In this document: positions 25,467 through 34,542 of the stretch, piece by piece
How positions within the stretch are numbered: the first letter of the stretch is position 1
Layout: the number at the start of each line of letters is the position of its first letter
Made by a program: the position numbers and the translations under genes
Origin: Olivibacter oleidegradans
GTDB lineage: Bacteria > Bacteroidota > Bacteroidia > Sphingobacteriales > Sphingobacteriaceae
Assembly: GCF_042432805.1 (NCBI RefSeq)
Contig: NZ_JBHLWO010000004.1
Location: 124,001 to 188,000, forward strand
Direction: 5' to 3'
Length of the DNA: 64,000 bases
The notes under the pieces: generated by a model
Seen by the model: only the letters and a program-made list of their open reading frames with translations
Databases searched by the model: none
Told to the model about the DNA's origin: nothing

Positions 25467-26552
25467 CTATCTAGTGTTTTTTAAATCATTGTTCTTTAAG
25501 AGTACAGACTCCCCGGCTTTTACCTTAACCTTTATTTTGCGAACTTTTTTGCTGATTATGTTTTTAGCGGCCTCCATACCGGCACCCGCTACCTGCGTGG
25601 CAATGGAGCCATCTAGCCCGTACATACCAATTCCACGCACCAGATTGTCCGTCCCAAGATTTGCGGCTTCCGTGATGACCGCTTCGGGAGCGTAAAGACC
25701 CTCCATTCCATCGAGACTATAAACGCTTAGGTTTACGGGGATAATCGATGTTCCCAAACGGATATTGCGGATATTTAGCATAATCCGTTGATTCGCTATC
25801 CGGCAGGTAGCGAACAGATAAAAGCCTTTGGGAATATGATGGCCCTTGATGACCATACTATCCTGCAACTGAAGCCTTACCGTAGCTCCCTGTACTACTT
25901 TTTGTTTATTGGTAATGATCGCCGGTATTGCCCTGAAAAGGCTATCCTCGGCTGCAATCATCTCTTTTTCGCTTTGGAGCTTTTCTTTGACCCGGTCCGG
26001 GTGCTGAATATCCAGAATCGTCTGGAGTAGTCCATTGAGCTGCTCCACCTCTCTATCATCAGAGCTGTCTGCATGCATGCTTTTCATCAAAGATTCCAGC
26101 CGATCTACTTCGCTGTTCATCTCTGATTTGGGTCTTGGTTCCACCATTGGATTTTCAGCTACAACCGCAAAAGGAAATTTTTTCTGTTTTTCTTGTGGCC
26201 TGCTGATTTCCTGCCGGATTGCTTTTAGCTTTTCATCAATTTCCTCGGCTTTTGGATTTTCCTCTGGCGAGAAACCCAGCCTGTTTATGACATTTTCAAT
26301 ACCCTCCTGCTTTTTTTCCTCATCCCTCGTCGCCTGCCGGTAAAAATCCATCTTATCACGGGGTTGATTTTTTTGCCTGAATGCAGCATTAGGTAATTCC
26401 GTATTGATGCCTTTTTTTTCGATTTGAGCATCGTCCTTTGTTCCCTTACCGCCCCCTAATGTATAAAATGCAAATACCAAAAAGGGCATTACGAGCAATG
26501 GCAAGAAAAGCCATATTTTACGGGTGTCTCTCTTTTTTTCCTGTTCTATCAT
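25467..26552 (-). CDS. traM: conjugative transposon protein TraM
   Basis: A 361-residue protein from the ATG at 26552 (MIEQEKKRDTRKIWLFLPLL); a longer frame adds 37 unlikely residues. One membrane anchor (about 13-31), a charged periplasmic linker (to about 200) and a C-terminal beta-rich domain (GATVRLQLQDSMVIKGHHIPKG) typical of TraM, the VirB10-like part of the transfer channel. It is the last recognisable channel gene of the operon. Confidence 0.82.
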   Translation of the reverse strand: MIEQEKKRDTRKIWLFLPLLVMPFLVFAFYTLGGGKGTKDDAQIEKKGINTELPNAAFRQKNQPRDKMDFYRQATRDEEKKQEGIENVINRLGFSPEENPKAEEIDEKLKAIRQEISRPQEKQKKFPFAVVAENPMVEPRPKSEMNSEVDRLESLMKSMHADSSDDREVEQLNGLLQTILDIQHPDRVKEKLQSEKEMIAAEDSLFRAIPAIITNKQKVVQGATVRLQLQDSMVIKGHHIPKGFYLFATCRIANQRIMLNIRNIRLGTSIIPVNLSVYSLDGMEGLYAPEAVITEAANLGTDNLVRGIGMYGLDGSIATQVAGAGMEAAKNIISKKVRKIKVKVKAGESVLLKNNDLKNTR

Positions 26553-26578
26553 GATATTGTTTTTTTTGATGATCAATT

Positions 26579-26806
26579 TCAATTCAGTGCCCGGACCAAC
26601 AGGTAAATACAGTAAGCTCCAATAGAGAGAAAGCATAAGAGGAAAGCGGATAGCAAAACCCATCGGGGTAAGCCACTGGCCTTTTTATTCAAAAAGGAAG
26701 CAAACCGTTGTTGTCCCTTAACGATTTTCATCGCTATCCGGTAAGCCGTTTCATCCTGTTCATGTTGCTGCTGCTTCCTATCCTGTTGTTTCCTGTAGAG
26801 TTTCAT
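26579..26806 (-). CDS. small TraL-like membrane protein
   Basis: 75 residues from the ATG at 26806, which overlaps the traK stop (ATGA); this overlap decides the start over a longer frame. Basic, glutamine-rich head and one membrane helix (about 47-70). It holds the TraL position between traK and traM. Similarity is mainly in size and topology, so the name is tentative. Confidence 0.6.
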   Translation of the reverse strand: MKLYRKQQDRKQQQHEQDETAYRIAMKIVKGQQRFASFLNKKASGLPRWVLLSAFLLCFLSIGAYCIYLLVRALN

Positions 26807-27414
26807 GGCAACTGGTTTTCGTTTTTGAGGACTTCCCAATGCTCTATCAGAAAGCCATGTGGGTTATTATCGGTCTGTTGCTTTAAGTCGCGTACTTTCC
26901 CTTTGGTGACCAGTCTCTTCAATGCCGTGCTGGTTGAGCGGGTGAGCTTTTGGGTAGCATAACAGATAAATGTGTAGGGATATTGGTCTATATCAAGCAC
27001 GGTGCTGTCCACCTCAATTTCCTGTGAGATATTGGCCGAGATCAGGTTGTTGTAATAACCCGATTCCTTCAGGTTGTCATACTGCTTCTTGGCAGACTCG
27101 TCCGCGAGATAAAATGCCTTTGAAACACTGGTCTCTATGGCTTTATCGTCCGGAATGAGGTTAAAAAAGTAATAGTGGAACGTTTTGATATGATCCCGTA
27201 GCTCAACAGGCAGGTTACCTTGCCTATGTGTTGCAAGGGCTTCCATCACCTTCCCGTTATATAGAATATAAATCCGTTGCTGAGCTGCTTCTACCATCTG
27301 ATAGCTTTTGTAGGCACAGAAACAGACTGTCAGAACATTGGCCAATATCAGGGCGATACTGAACCTTTTTATATGCCTGAAGGCCGTATCAATATTTCTG
27401 AACTGTGTAAACAT
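26803..27414 (-). CDS. traK: conjugative transposon protein TraK
   Basis: A 203-residue protein with one N-terminal membrane helix (about 20-38) and a periplasmic domain (PVELRDHIKTFHYYFFNLIPDDK near 75-97) typical of TraK, a VirB8-like assembly factor of the channel. Length is normal for the family. It sits 20 bases after traJ and overlaps the TraL-like gene. Confidence 0.85.
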   Translation of the reverse strand: MFTQFRNIDTAFRHIKRFSIALILANVLTVCFCAYKSYQMVEAAQQRIYILYNGKVMEALATHRQGNLPVELRDHIKTFHYYFFNLIPDDKAIETSVSKAFYLADESAKKQYDNLKESGYYNNLISANISQEIEVDSTVLDIDQYPYTFICYATQKLTRSTSTALKRLVTKGKVRDLKQQTDNNPHGFLIEHWEVLKNENQLP

Positions 27415-27434
27415 AGGCTTGTCTTTAATTTGAA

Positions 27435-28646
27435 TTATTTACCGGAAAGCTTGTCATAGAGGTAGGCTCCTCCTTTTCCCATTGTACCTGATGCACCATA
27501 TGAGCCCGAACCTTCCTGCTGCCCGGAATATTGTTTTCCGGCCTGTAAGATGTTGGAACCTCCCTGCATTACACCAGCAGCCCCACCTGTCGCCAAACCT
27601 CCCGCGGCCATGGCCGAAGTGGTTACGATACTGGTTACTTTCTGCAACATCGCATTGGCTCCTCCTGCCTGCACCACGTAGTTAGCTACATTGGGAACAG
27701 TGAAATACCCTACAATTCCGATCAGCATAAATATCAGGTAAGCGGTATCATAGGTACTGAAAAAGGTGTCACCTGACTGGCCGATCTGTCCGATATCTAT
27801 TTTGAGCATATTCTCCTGAATTTTGCCAAGTATACTTCCGAATATGTTACTGATGGGAAGCCATAAAAAGACGTTGATATACCGGGCAAGCCATTGGACA
27901 AGCGATTGCTGGAAACCATCAAAGACCGCTATACCAAGCACAAAGGGCCCTAGTATGGAGAGCACGATCAAGAAAAATGTCCGGATCGTATTGATGCACA
28001 GAGAAGCAGCTGCGAAAACAACCTGCAAAACCTCACTCATCCATTGCTTTACCGAATTGCGGAAATTGTAAGATTGTTTCTCCATCCAGAACTGCATATC
28101 GTGGCCCAGTCCTTCCAAAAGTCCCTCGCCGGAGCCGTTCTCGTTTTCGGGATACTTGTATTTATACCATTCGGAACGATCGCCGTTACCGTCTTCTCCG
28201 ACATAAATATTATACAGATCGGATTTTTTTACTGCCGCCTCTTTTTGTTTCAGGAGTGCTATTATTGCATCATTACTGTCTCTGACCATTGCCCCAGTGG
28301 CAAGCACAGTCGGTTGCAGTACACCGTTCATCAGATCGATAACCGCGGGAAAAAACATAATGGCAAGACCAAGACCGAATGGACGCAAAAGCGGATAAAA
28401 ATCGATGGATTCAGCGGCCGCAATCTGGCGCCATACACGACTGGCGGTATACCAGAGGGCGCCAAAACCAGCTATGGCACGCGCAACGTCGATGAGTTTT
28501 CCGCTTAACGGCTGCATGTCGTCCCGCACACTGTCCAGTACGGGCTGCATGCCGCCCAAGGTCTGGGCAATATCCGCGCGACTGGCAAGCGGGAAGACAA
28601 GTGCGACAACCGCCAACAGGACGGCCGCAAGTTTAATTTTTTTCAT
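27435..28646 (-). CDS. traJ: conjugative transposon protein TraJ
   Basis: A 403-residue multi-pass membrane protein with a signal-like start, several helices between about 70 and 350, and a glycine-alanine-rich tail (about 340-403). It matches TraJ, the VirB6-like inner-membrane component. The start overlaps the stop of the preceding gene (ATGA), so translation is coupled. Confidence 0.85.
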   Translation of the reverse strand: MKKIKLAAVLLAVVALVFPLASRADIAQTLGGMQPVLDSVRDDMQPLSGKLIDVARAIAGFGALWYTASRVWRQIAAAESIDFYPLLRPFGLGLAIMFFPAVIDLMNGVLQPTVLATGAMVRDSNDAIIALLKQKEAAVKKSDLYNIYVGEDGNGDRSEWYKYKYPENENGSGEGLLEGLGHDMQFWMEKQSYNFRNSVKQWMSEVLQVVFAAASLCINTIRTFFLIVLSILGPFVLGIAVFDGFQQSLVQWLARYINVFLWLPISNIFGSILGKIQENMLKIDIGQIGQSGDTFFSTYDTAYLIFMLIGIVGYFTVPNVANYVVQAGGANAMLQKVTSIVTTSAMAAGGLATGGAAGVMQGGSNILQAGKQYSGQQEGSGSYGASGTMGKGGAYLYDKLSGK

Positions 28647-29305
28647 GGGTTTTTACCGTTAAAAAATTGACTGATACCTTTGATATCATTTATTTCTCTT
28701 TTCCTCTGCGCCAGCAATACATTACCTGATTCATTGAATTTCCGGAGGAAAAGTAACTTATCCTGTATGTCGTTGTAAATACGGTCGATCTGCGCTAGAC
28801 GCTCTTCATCGCTCATTCTCAATTGAGAGGAAGTGATCACCAGGAGAAGATCCTCCAGGTTGTCTTTGCTCTGGTTCAATAGCCTTCCGTACACATTAGC
28901 CATATATTCCAATTCTCCGGAGTTGAATATTGCCGAACTTCTGAAATGTGATAGTGCGGATCGATATTCCGAATTGATCCTACCTTGCAAGCTGATGATG
29001 TCGGCAATCCGTCCATATTTTTTCACTTCGGGACTGACCAGCATCAGGCCATCAAGAAAAACGGTATGCAGGGAAAAGTTGCCCTCTGCTATATTCCTGA
29101 TCGTATTATAACCATTGCTGATTATATCATAACCCGTTTTCATATCCCTTAAAATGTTTTTGAACTGGCTCAACTTTTCTGCATTGAGGATCAATTGCTG
29201 TATTTCGGTAGACTGCCCAGATGACCGTAAGGGCAATGCCATTGTTAGGCAGTAAGCAGCTACCGCAAAGAGAAAATACCTGCCTTTTTCAATTAGCTGT
29301 TTCAT
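28643..29305 (-). CDS. TraI-like secreted protein, third tandem paralog
   Basis: A 220-residue protein with a signal peptide (about 1-30) and a helical mature part. It shares with the next two genes the pattern EDLLLVITSSQLRMSDEERLAQID...DKLLFLRKF near residues 145-195. Databases may label such proteins as TerB-like tellurite proteins; the shared pattern and operon place argue instead for a transfer-channel family. Overlaps traJ by four bases and the following paralog by 17. Confidence 0.65.
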   Translation of the reverse strand: MKQLIEKGRYFLFAVAAYCLTMALPLRSSGQSTEIQQLILNAEKLSQFKNILRDMKTGYDIISNGYNTIRNIAEGNFSLHTVFLDGLMLVSPEVKKYGRIADIISLQGRINSEYRSALSHFRSSAIFNSGELEYMANVYGRLLNQSKDNLEDLLLVITSSQLRMSDEERLAQIDRIYNDIQDKLLFLRKFNESGNVLLAQRKREINDIKGISQFFNGKNP

Positions 29306-29975
29306 ACATATGGTGGATTTGATTCACGGACTTTAATTCTGATCTTATCTGTTCTTTTAAAACATTTACTTGTCCCGCGAAATGTTGGGCAAATGAGAAC
29401 TTGTCACGCATAGACGTAAACACCTTATCTAACCGCTGCAAGCGCTGAGCTTCTGTCATTTCGATTTTACCGGGAGCAATAATCAGGAACAGTTCCTCCA
29501 TATCCCTGCTACAATCCTCCGACAGCTTAGCGTGAATCTTTTCGATATAGGCCTTATGTGAAACTGAAAGGTCTCCATTGTCCCTTTCGAGCATATTAAA
29601 CAGTTTGCTGATGGTAAGCTGGAAAGCGATGATTTCAGCCACTTTTATATGGTTTCTGATGAAGGGGCTTACAGTTTTTAATGAGCTGATAAAGGCATTA
29701 TGGAGACTGAACTCCCCACCAGTAAAACCCTTTACCGTTTGCAGTCCTGAACGCGCAATATTATAACCATCTCTTACATAGCCCGAATAAAGCTGCAAGG
29801 CTGCAATCTGTGTCAACAGGTATTTTTTCTGCGTCTTTTTCTGTTTAAAAAACTCCGAGAATGTTTGGGCTTGGGCAATATTGTTCACAGAAGAAAGTGG
29901 CAATATTGCAATCCAGCACAATAATACGCTGAACAGCGCACTGTAAAATACCGATAGCTTATTCCTGTATCCCAT
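29289..29975 (-). CDS. TraI-like secreted protein, second tandem paralog
   Basis: A 228-residue protein with a signal peptide (about 1-36, ending AQAQ). Its mature part contains the shared pattern MEELFLIIAPGKIEMTEAQRLQRLD...DKFSFAQHF near residues 155-190. It lies between TraI and the third paralog with overlaps on both sides, consistent with tandem duplication and division of labour in the channel. No other family recognised. Confidence 0.6.
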   Translation of the reverse strand: MGYRNKLSVFYSALFSVLLCWIAILPLSSVNNIAQAQTFSEFFKQKKTQKKYLLTQIAALQLYSGYVRDGYNIARSGLQTVKGFTGGEFSLHNAFISSLKTVSPFIRNHIKVAEIIAFQLTISKLFNMLERDNGDLSVSHKAYIEKIHAKLSEDCSRDMEELFLIIAPGKIEMTEAQRLQRLDKVFTSMRDKFSFAQHFAGQVNVLKEQIRSELKSVNQIHHMYETAN

Positions 29976-30696
29976 AAATCTCTTTTAAGGTGACCACTTC
30001 ATCCAATGAGGTTGCCCGCTGGATGCTCAGTTTAATGTTTTCGTGATTGAATTTTTTCAGGTCGGTAAGGTTCCGATCGATTTTATCGGCTGCACCGGCA
30101 ATGATTTCCAGTCTGGCGGCATCCGACATCTGTGTTTTAAAGCTGTTCACCACTAATAAAAGCTCATCCGCATTTTTGACGCTTGCATCCAGTATCCCTG
30201 AATAAACTTTCTCCATAACGGAAATCTCTTCGGGCGAGAAATGTTTATCACGTTTAAAGAGATTCCATGCCCACTTATATTCATTGACCAGTTCAACCTG
30301 TTTTGCCGTGAGTTCTTTCAGGCGTTTGTAATAGGTAACAGCTGATTTGATTTCCCAAAGTTCCTGATAGTATTTACGGTAGAGTTCTTTCTGTTTTTCC
30401 GTCCAATCGGCAATTTCGGTGAGTTTCAGCTTGGAAAGCTGATTTTCCAATACTTTCTGGGCATTCTGTAGCCATATCGCTTCGTTCTGCAAGCGTTGTA
30501 TCTTTAGATCTACCGCTTTGATGACCCTTTTTACGCCCGTGCGGATCACTTCCGCTAGGGCAATCTGTGCGCTGGCCCCTTTCGGTACACCTACAAACAA
30601 CGTGGCGGCGCTAAGGGGAAGCATAATCATATACTTCTTCATAATCTTCCTGATTTTGTGCGTCAAATTTTTTATAGTTTTCATTAGCTTATTCAT
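29959..30696 (-). CDS. traI: conjugal transfer protein TraI
   Basis: A 245-residue secreted, helix-rich protein; the true start may be one of several ATGs in the first 25 residues, as the signal segment is MIMLPLSAATLFVG. It shows the TraI-type coiled region (KYYQELWEIKSAVTYYKRLKEL, about 90-111) and the shared DELLLVVNSFKTQMSDAARLEII pattern. In this nomenclature TraI is a periplasmic VirB5-like subunit, not the relaxase of F-type plasmids. Its ATG-TAA junction overlaps the traG stop by one base. Confidence 0.72.
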   Translation of the reverse strand: MNKLMKTIKNLTHKIRKIMKKYMIMLPLSAATLFVGVPKGASAQIALAEVIRTGVKRVIKAVDLKIQRLQNEAIWLQNAQKVLENQLSKLKLTEIADWTEKQKELYRKYYQELWEIKSAVTYYKRLKELTAKQVELVNEYKWAWNLFKRDKHFSPEEISVMEKVYSGILDASVKNADELLLVVNSFKTQMSDAARLEIIAGAADKIDRNLTDLKKFNHENIKLSIQRATSLDEVVTLKEIYGIQE

Positions 30697-33149
30697 TATT
30701 GACCGAGTGTTTCTTTGACAAGCATCTCAATACCTTTCTGCATACTACCATATCGCAGGGCGTATTCCTGTACCTTTACCTTTTCACTGGCCTCCGTGGT
30801 ATAGGTCCAATACTCTTTGGGTGATACTTCGGTACGGTAGACCTTGCTGTGTCCACCAAGGCTGATAAACACCTCCTTGTACGAGTGGTCGGGATCGTTA
30901 GCTTTGTTCATGGATAGCACCAGTGCTTTCTCCTTATCCGTAAGCCCCAGCAGTTCCTGTACCTGCTCAAACTTGTTGGCATATTTGGACTGATCGAGCA
31001 ATATCTTCGTGTCAGAATTATTAATGATGGCATTTTTTACGATGGGCGAACTGATAATGTCCTCGATTTCCTGCGTCACTACGATAGGTTCACCAAAGAA
31101 CTTGCGCATGGTTTTCCATAGGTAGCGCACATGTTCGGCCATACTATCTTTTGCAATTGCCTTCCATGCTTCTTCCAGCAGCACAACTTTCCTGATCTGC
31201 GGTATTTTCCGCATCTTTGATATAATCATTTCCATTATGACAAGGGTAATCACAGGAAAAAGCACGGGGTGGTCTTTCACTGCATCCAGTTCCATCACAA
31301 TGAACCGTTGATGAAGTAAGTCCAGATTTTCATTGGCGTTCAACAGGTAATCAAACTCCCCACCCTTGTAGTAAGGATTGAGTACATAAAGAAAACTCCC
31401 CAGGTCAAAATCTTTTTCCTTTACCTGCGCTTCTTTAAGTACCGGCGAATATTCGGATAAGAGAAATTCGTAAAAGCTGTTGAATGAAGGAAAGATGTCG
31501 GGATTTTCGTCTAAGTAAGCGTAGTAAAAGGTTAGGGCATTGGATATCGCAACATACTCGGACCTTTTGTAAGGTTCGCTATCCTTTTTCCATAAGGATA
31601 ACAGCAAGGTCTTAATGCTTTCTTTTTTTTCGGTGTCGAGCGAGCTACCTTCAGGCAGATAGAAAGGATTGAAACGTATGGGGTCATCATCCGAATAAGT
31701 AAAATAGTAACCGCCTACCAGATCGCACAATCCCTTATAGCTGTGGCCAATATCCACAATAATGATATGTGCACCCTGCTCATGGTAGCTCCGCATGAAA
31801 TGGTTGGTCAGAAAACTTTTTCCCGAACCCGAAGGACCCAATATAAATTTTGCCCGATTGGTGATCCATCCCTGTTTCCAGGGCTCGTCCGAAATATCCA
31901 CATGCACGGGTCGACCACTTATCCGGTCTCCAAGACGGATACCGAACGGACTGATGCTATCTTTATAGTTGGTTTCCAGATTGAAGAAACATGCAGCCTG
32001 CTCGGCAAAGCTGTCAAAAGTATCATTGATGGGAAAATCGGCCCCTGCTCCGGGCATTCCGGCGTACCATATCTGGGCCATGCCGTCTGTCTCCTGTTTG
32101 GCCGTGCAGTCCATTTGAGCAAGTGCCGAACTGACCTGATTTCTAAGTTCTGCATCTTCCGGTTTATCCGACCATACCAGCACGTTGAAATGCGCTTTAA
32201 TAGGCAGCCGCTGCTCACCGATGGCCTCGTTCAGAAAGCCGTTGACTGCCTCCATTGCCAGGGCGTTTTCCCTGCTGTACATCGAAAGAGATTGTAGCCG
32301 GAGCTTTTTAGATTCCAGCGCCTTGATCGTTTTTTGCGGATCTTCGATCAGTATATATTGGTTGTAAATATGATTACAATTTAAGAGCTGCCCTAATGGA
32401 CTTGCAAAACCAATACTGAACTTGGTCCGATCTGTACTGTATTTTTCATAGTTGATCCTGCTTCCGCACAGGGCAGGAAGGTTCTCGGTATCAGCAAGTG
32501 TATACAGCTGACAGTACCGGTCACCTATTTTCAAACCATTTTGCAGATTAATGTCACGTACTATCGACTGCTCGTTTTCTGTTAACAGAAAACAGTAACG
32601 TTCCATAATCCCTGCCTTTACCGACGTTCCCGCTAACTCATCATTTCTCAATCGCCTCGGCCTAATAAATCCGCTATCTGTTAATATCCGTTCGAATTGC
32701 CCCGCGCTGTCCAGAAAATGTTGGAAAAGGTTTTCGTCCACGGTTTGCGCCGGAACAATCGTCCTCCGTAAAAGATTGTTATAAGCGGATGTGGCAGGCT
32801 TGCGCCCATTTGGCTTTTTGGTCAGGAAAAGATAGCAGGAATGAGCCAGATAAGGTCGTTCATTAAAAAACTTTTCACTGCTACGGGCAAGGAAACCATC
32901 CTTTCCTTCGTAGTCTGCTTTATAGCTCGCCTGTGTGTGCCAATCCTGTTTATGTAGGACGGTATGGTTTTGCAGTACCTTGATTGCCTTGACAAAGGTG
33001 CTGTGATAAGCCGTATAATCCCGTTCCGATAAAGTGAAAATCTCGGGCAGGGTCAGTTCATAGGCTACCGTAATATCTCCCTGTCTGCTGAGTATACAGT
33101 CGTGCTCCACTTTGTAAATAGGAAATATGTTTGTTGCTTCGGCTATCAT
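30696..33149 (-). CDS. traG: TraG-family conjugation ATPase (VirB4-like)
   Basis: An 817-residue cytoplasmic/membrane-associated ATPase. Walker A is GPSGSGKS near residue 440 (LGPSGSGKSFLTNHF), Walker B-like KVVLLEEAWK near 654, then the TQEIEDI stretch. It matches Bacteroidetes TraG, the VirB4-like motor of the transfer channel; it is not the VirD4-type coupling protein. It is the largest gene of the operon and lies ten bases after the TraF gene. Confidence 0.9.
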   Translation of the reverse strand: MIAEATNIFPIYKVEHDCILSRQGDITVAYELTLPEIFTLSERDYTAYHSTFVKAIKVLQNHTVLHKQDWHTQASYKADYEGKDGFLARSSEKFFNERPYLAHSCYLFLTKKPNGRKPATSAYNNLLRRTIVPAQTVDENLFQHFLDSAGQFERILTDSGFIRPRRLRNDELAGTSVKAGIMERYCFLLTENEQSIVRDINLQNGLKIGDRYCQLYTLADTENLPALCGSRINYEKYSTDRTKFSIGFASPLGQLLNCNHIYNQYILIEDPQKTIKALESKKLRLQSLSMYSRENALAMEAVNGFLNEAIGEQRLPIKAHFNVLVWSDKPEDAELRNQVSSALAQMDCTAKQETDGMAQIWYAGMPGAGADFPINDTFDSFAEQAACFFNLETNYKDSISPFGIRLGDRISGRPVHVDISDEPWKQGWITNRAKFILGPSGSGKSFLTNHFMRSYHEQGAHIIIVDIGHSYKGLCDLVGGYYFTYSDDDPIRFNPFYLPEGSSLDTEKKESIKTLLLSLWKKDSEPYKRSEYVAISNALTFYYAYLDENPDIFPSFNSFYEFLLSEYSPVLKEAQVKEKDFDLGSFLYVLNPYYKGGEFDYLLNANENLDLLHQRFIVMELDAVKDHPVLFPVITLVIMEMIISKMRKIPQIRKVVLLEEAWKAIAKDSMAEHVRYLWKTMRKFFGEPIVVTQEIEDIISSPIVKNAIINNSDTKILLDQSKYANKFEQVQELLGLTDKEKALVLSMNKANDPDHSYKEVFISLGGHSKVYRTEVSPKEYWTYTTEASEKVKVQEYALRYGSMQKGIEMLVKETLGQ

Positions 33150-33158
33150 ATCATTTTT

Positions 33159-33500
33159 TTATTTATGGTTAACGGAATGCGTGTGTGCATTTAAAGAAGT
33201 AAATAGACGGCGCGAGCGGAATCGTATGGTGTGGGGCAGCCTTCTCTTTGCCAGATATTTCATCAGGCCGTGCGTTCCGAAGCGGTGGCTTAAATGAAAA
33301 ACCAATAAAAAATGTGCTGTGCCCAGCATCAGAATCAGGGGTAAAACGATCAACAGACTGGTATCCATGATATACAATAACGCAAAGAGAATCAGAAGAA
33401 CAACCAGCCCTATTGCCAGATAGATAATATACTGCGCCTTGAGGCCTTTGAACACAATTGGCTGCGAAACACCTTTGTTGATGGAATAAATGCCGCTCAT
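33159..33500 (-). CDS. traF: TraF-type protein (DUF4133)
   Basis: A 113-residue protein with two close membrane helices (about 24-45 and 50-70) and a basic tail. The opening YSINKGVSQPIVFKGLKAQYI is typical of DUF4133/TraF of Bacteroidetes conjugative transposons, a VirB3-like inner-membrane component. It lies between the TraE and TraG genes in the usual order. Confidence 0.85.
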   Translation of the reverse strand: MSGIYSINKGVSQPIVFKGLKAQYIIYLAIGLVVLLILFALLYIMDTSLLIVLPLILMLGTAHFLLVFHLSHRFGTHGLMKYLAKRRLPHTIRFRSRRLFTSLNAHTHSVNHK

Positions 33501-33512
33501 AGTCTGCTCTTT

Positions 33513-33851
33513 TTATACACCAAAAAATGATTTGAGAACAGTGGCCACAATGACCAGAAAGACGCAGCTTCCAAACCATGAAGCTGCCACTTTATTCGTG
33601 TCGGGTTCTCCAGCATTCCATTTATTGAAAACCTTGACAGCTCCTATAATGCCTACCACCGCACCGATGGCATACATCAGGTCAATTCCCGAATCAAAAT
33701 ACCCCTTCACCTTATCGGTTGCTGACTGGATACCGGCATCCCCGTCCTGCGCAAATAGTGGAATGGAAAGGAAAAACTGATAACTGAAAAAGATATATAA
33801 GGCGAAGAGTATCCTGGCAATAGCCTGTTTTTTATGATTGTTGCGATTCAT
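33513..33851 (-). CDS. traE: TraE-type protein (DUF4134)
   Basis: A 112-residue protein with a signal segment and two membrane helices (about 60-76 and 92-110); the motif GIDLMYAIGAVVGIIGAVKVFNKWN matches DUF4134/TraE, the VirB2-pilin-like component. It precedes traF by 12 bases in the usual order. Confidence 0.85.
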   Translation of the reverse strand: MNRNNHKKQAIARILFALYIFFSYQFFLSIPLFAQDGDAGIQSATDKVKGYFDSGIDLMYAIGAVVGIIGAVKVFNKWNAGEPDTNKVAASWFGSCVFLVIVATVLKSFFGV

Positions 33852-33883
33852 ATAAGGATGATTTTAAGTTTCTCTAAAAAATT

Positions 33884-34408
33884 TTATTCCCAGAAGTTTT
33901 CCAACTCTCTTTCCGAAAGGGGAAAAGGGGCATGCCGGGTAATAAATTCATTAAGGGATTGCTGGTTGGAATCGGTACGGATAGCCTTGAGGCGTGGTTT
34001 GAATCCATCCATCAGGATAAGGAAATCTTCTTTTGTCCCTTCCTCGTCTTTTAGGATCTGAAAAAGCTGTTTCATCTCTTCCAGCAGATCGGGAATGTTG
34101 CCGAGCATTTTTTCTTTGTGCTCTTCATCCCTTTTCCGGAAAGAGAATTCGTCCATGCCCATGACACTCATCCCTTCGGGAAGTTTCGTCTTACCCATCA
34201 GGTCATCGTCCACGCTTTCCGTTTGTTCTGTATCGAGGTCATTCTCCTTTGTTCCGCTGTGTGGTCTTTTTTCGGCACCGTGTTTTTTACCTGTCAACAA
34301 CCTTTTTAATTCTTTTCTGAAAAGGAGCAGGATTACGCTGATATACCATAGGAATGTCAACAAGGTGGCGGCAAGTAAGAACTCCTGCCATGTGATATGT
34401 TTTAACAT
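33884..34408 (-). CDS. first gene of the tra operon, membrane-anchored hypothetical
   Basis: A 174-residue protein with one N-terminal membrane helix (about 8-30), an acidic linker and a helical C-terminus. It occupies the TraD-like place ahead of traE, but I see no firm family match. It is the first gene after the palindrome-bearing promoter region at 34409-34542, so it probably starts the operon. Confidence 0.6.
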   Translation of the reverse strand: MLKHITWQEFLLAATLLTFLWYISVILLLFRKELKRLLTGKKHGAEKRPHSGTKENDLDTEQTESVDDDLMGKTKLPEGMSVMGMDEFSFRKRDEEHKEKMLGNIPDLLEEMKQLFQILKDEEGTKEDFLILMDGFKPRLKAIRTDSNQQSLNEFITRHAPFPLSERELENFWE

Positions 34409-34542
34409 AATACTTTGCTTTCAGCTGCACTCCATTATGCAGCTTTTACGAAGCAAAGTTTGATAGACTACGTTTTTTTGCTTGACAACCTACTGGGTAG
34501 TACCCAAAAATAAACGCGTAAACACCTGAAGGACAATCTGAT
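34409..34542 (-). promoter_or_regulatory. promoter region of the tra operon with a 13-bp palindrome
   Basis: TGGGTAGTACCCA (34494-34506) is a perfect palindrome with a central G. Downstream on the minus strand are a TTG and then ATCAAACTTTG, which look like -33 and -7 elements, before the start at 34408. A regulator bound at the palindrome would act just upstream of the promoter. Confidence 0.5.

Noticed and set aside
28643..29305. Tellurite resistance (TerB-like) assignment
   Set aside because: The protein is exported, is part of the tra operon and shares its pattern with two neighbouring TraI-like proteins; no TerB-type acidic metal site was seen.
31743..32297. 184-codon plus-strand frame inside traG
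   Set aside because: Opposite to a highly conserved ATPase; no domain or promoter.
30696..33149. TraG as a VirD4-type coupling protein, by F-plasmid or RP4 naming
   Set aside because: Its size, N-terminus and place after TraE/TraF match the VirB4-like TraG of Bacteroidetes conjugative transposons.
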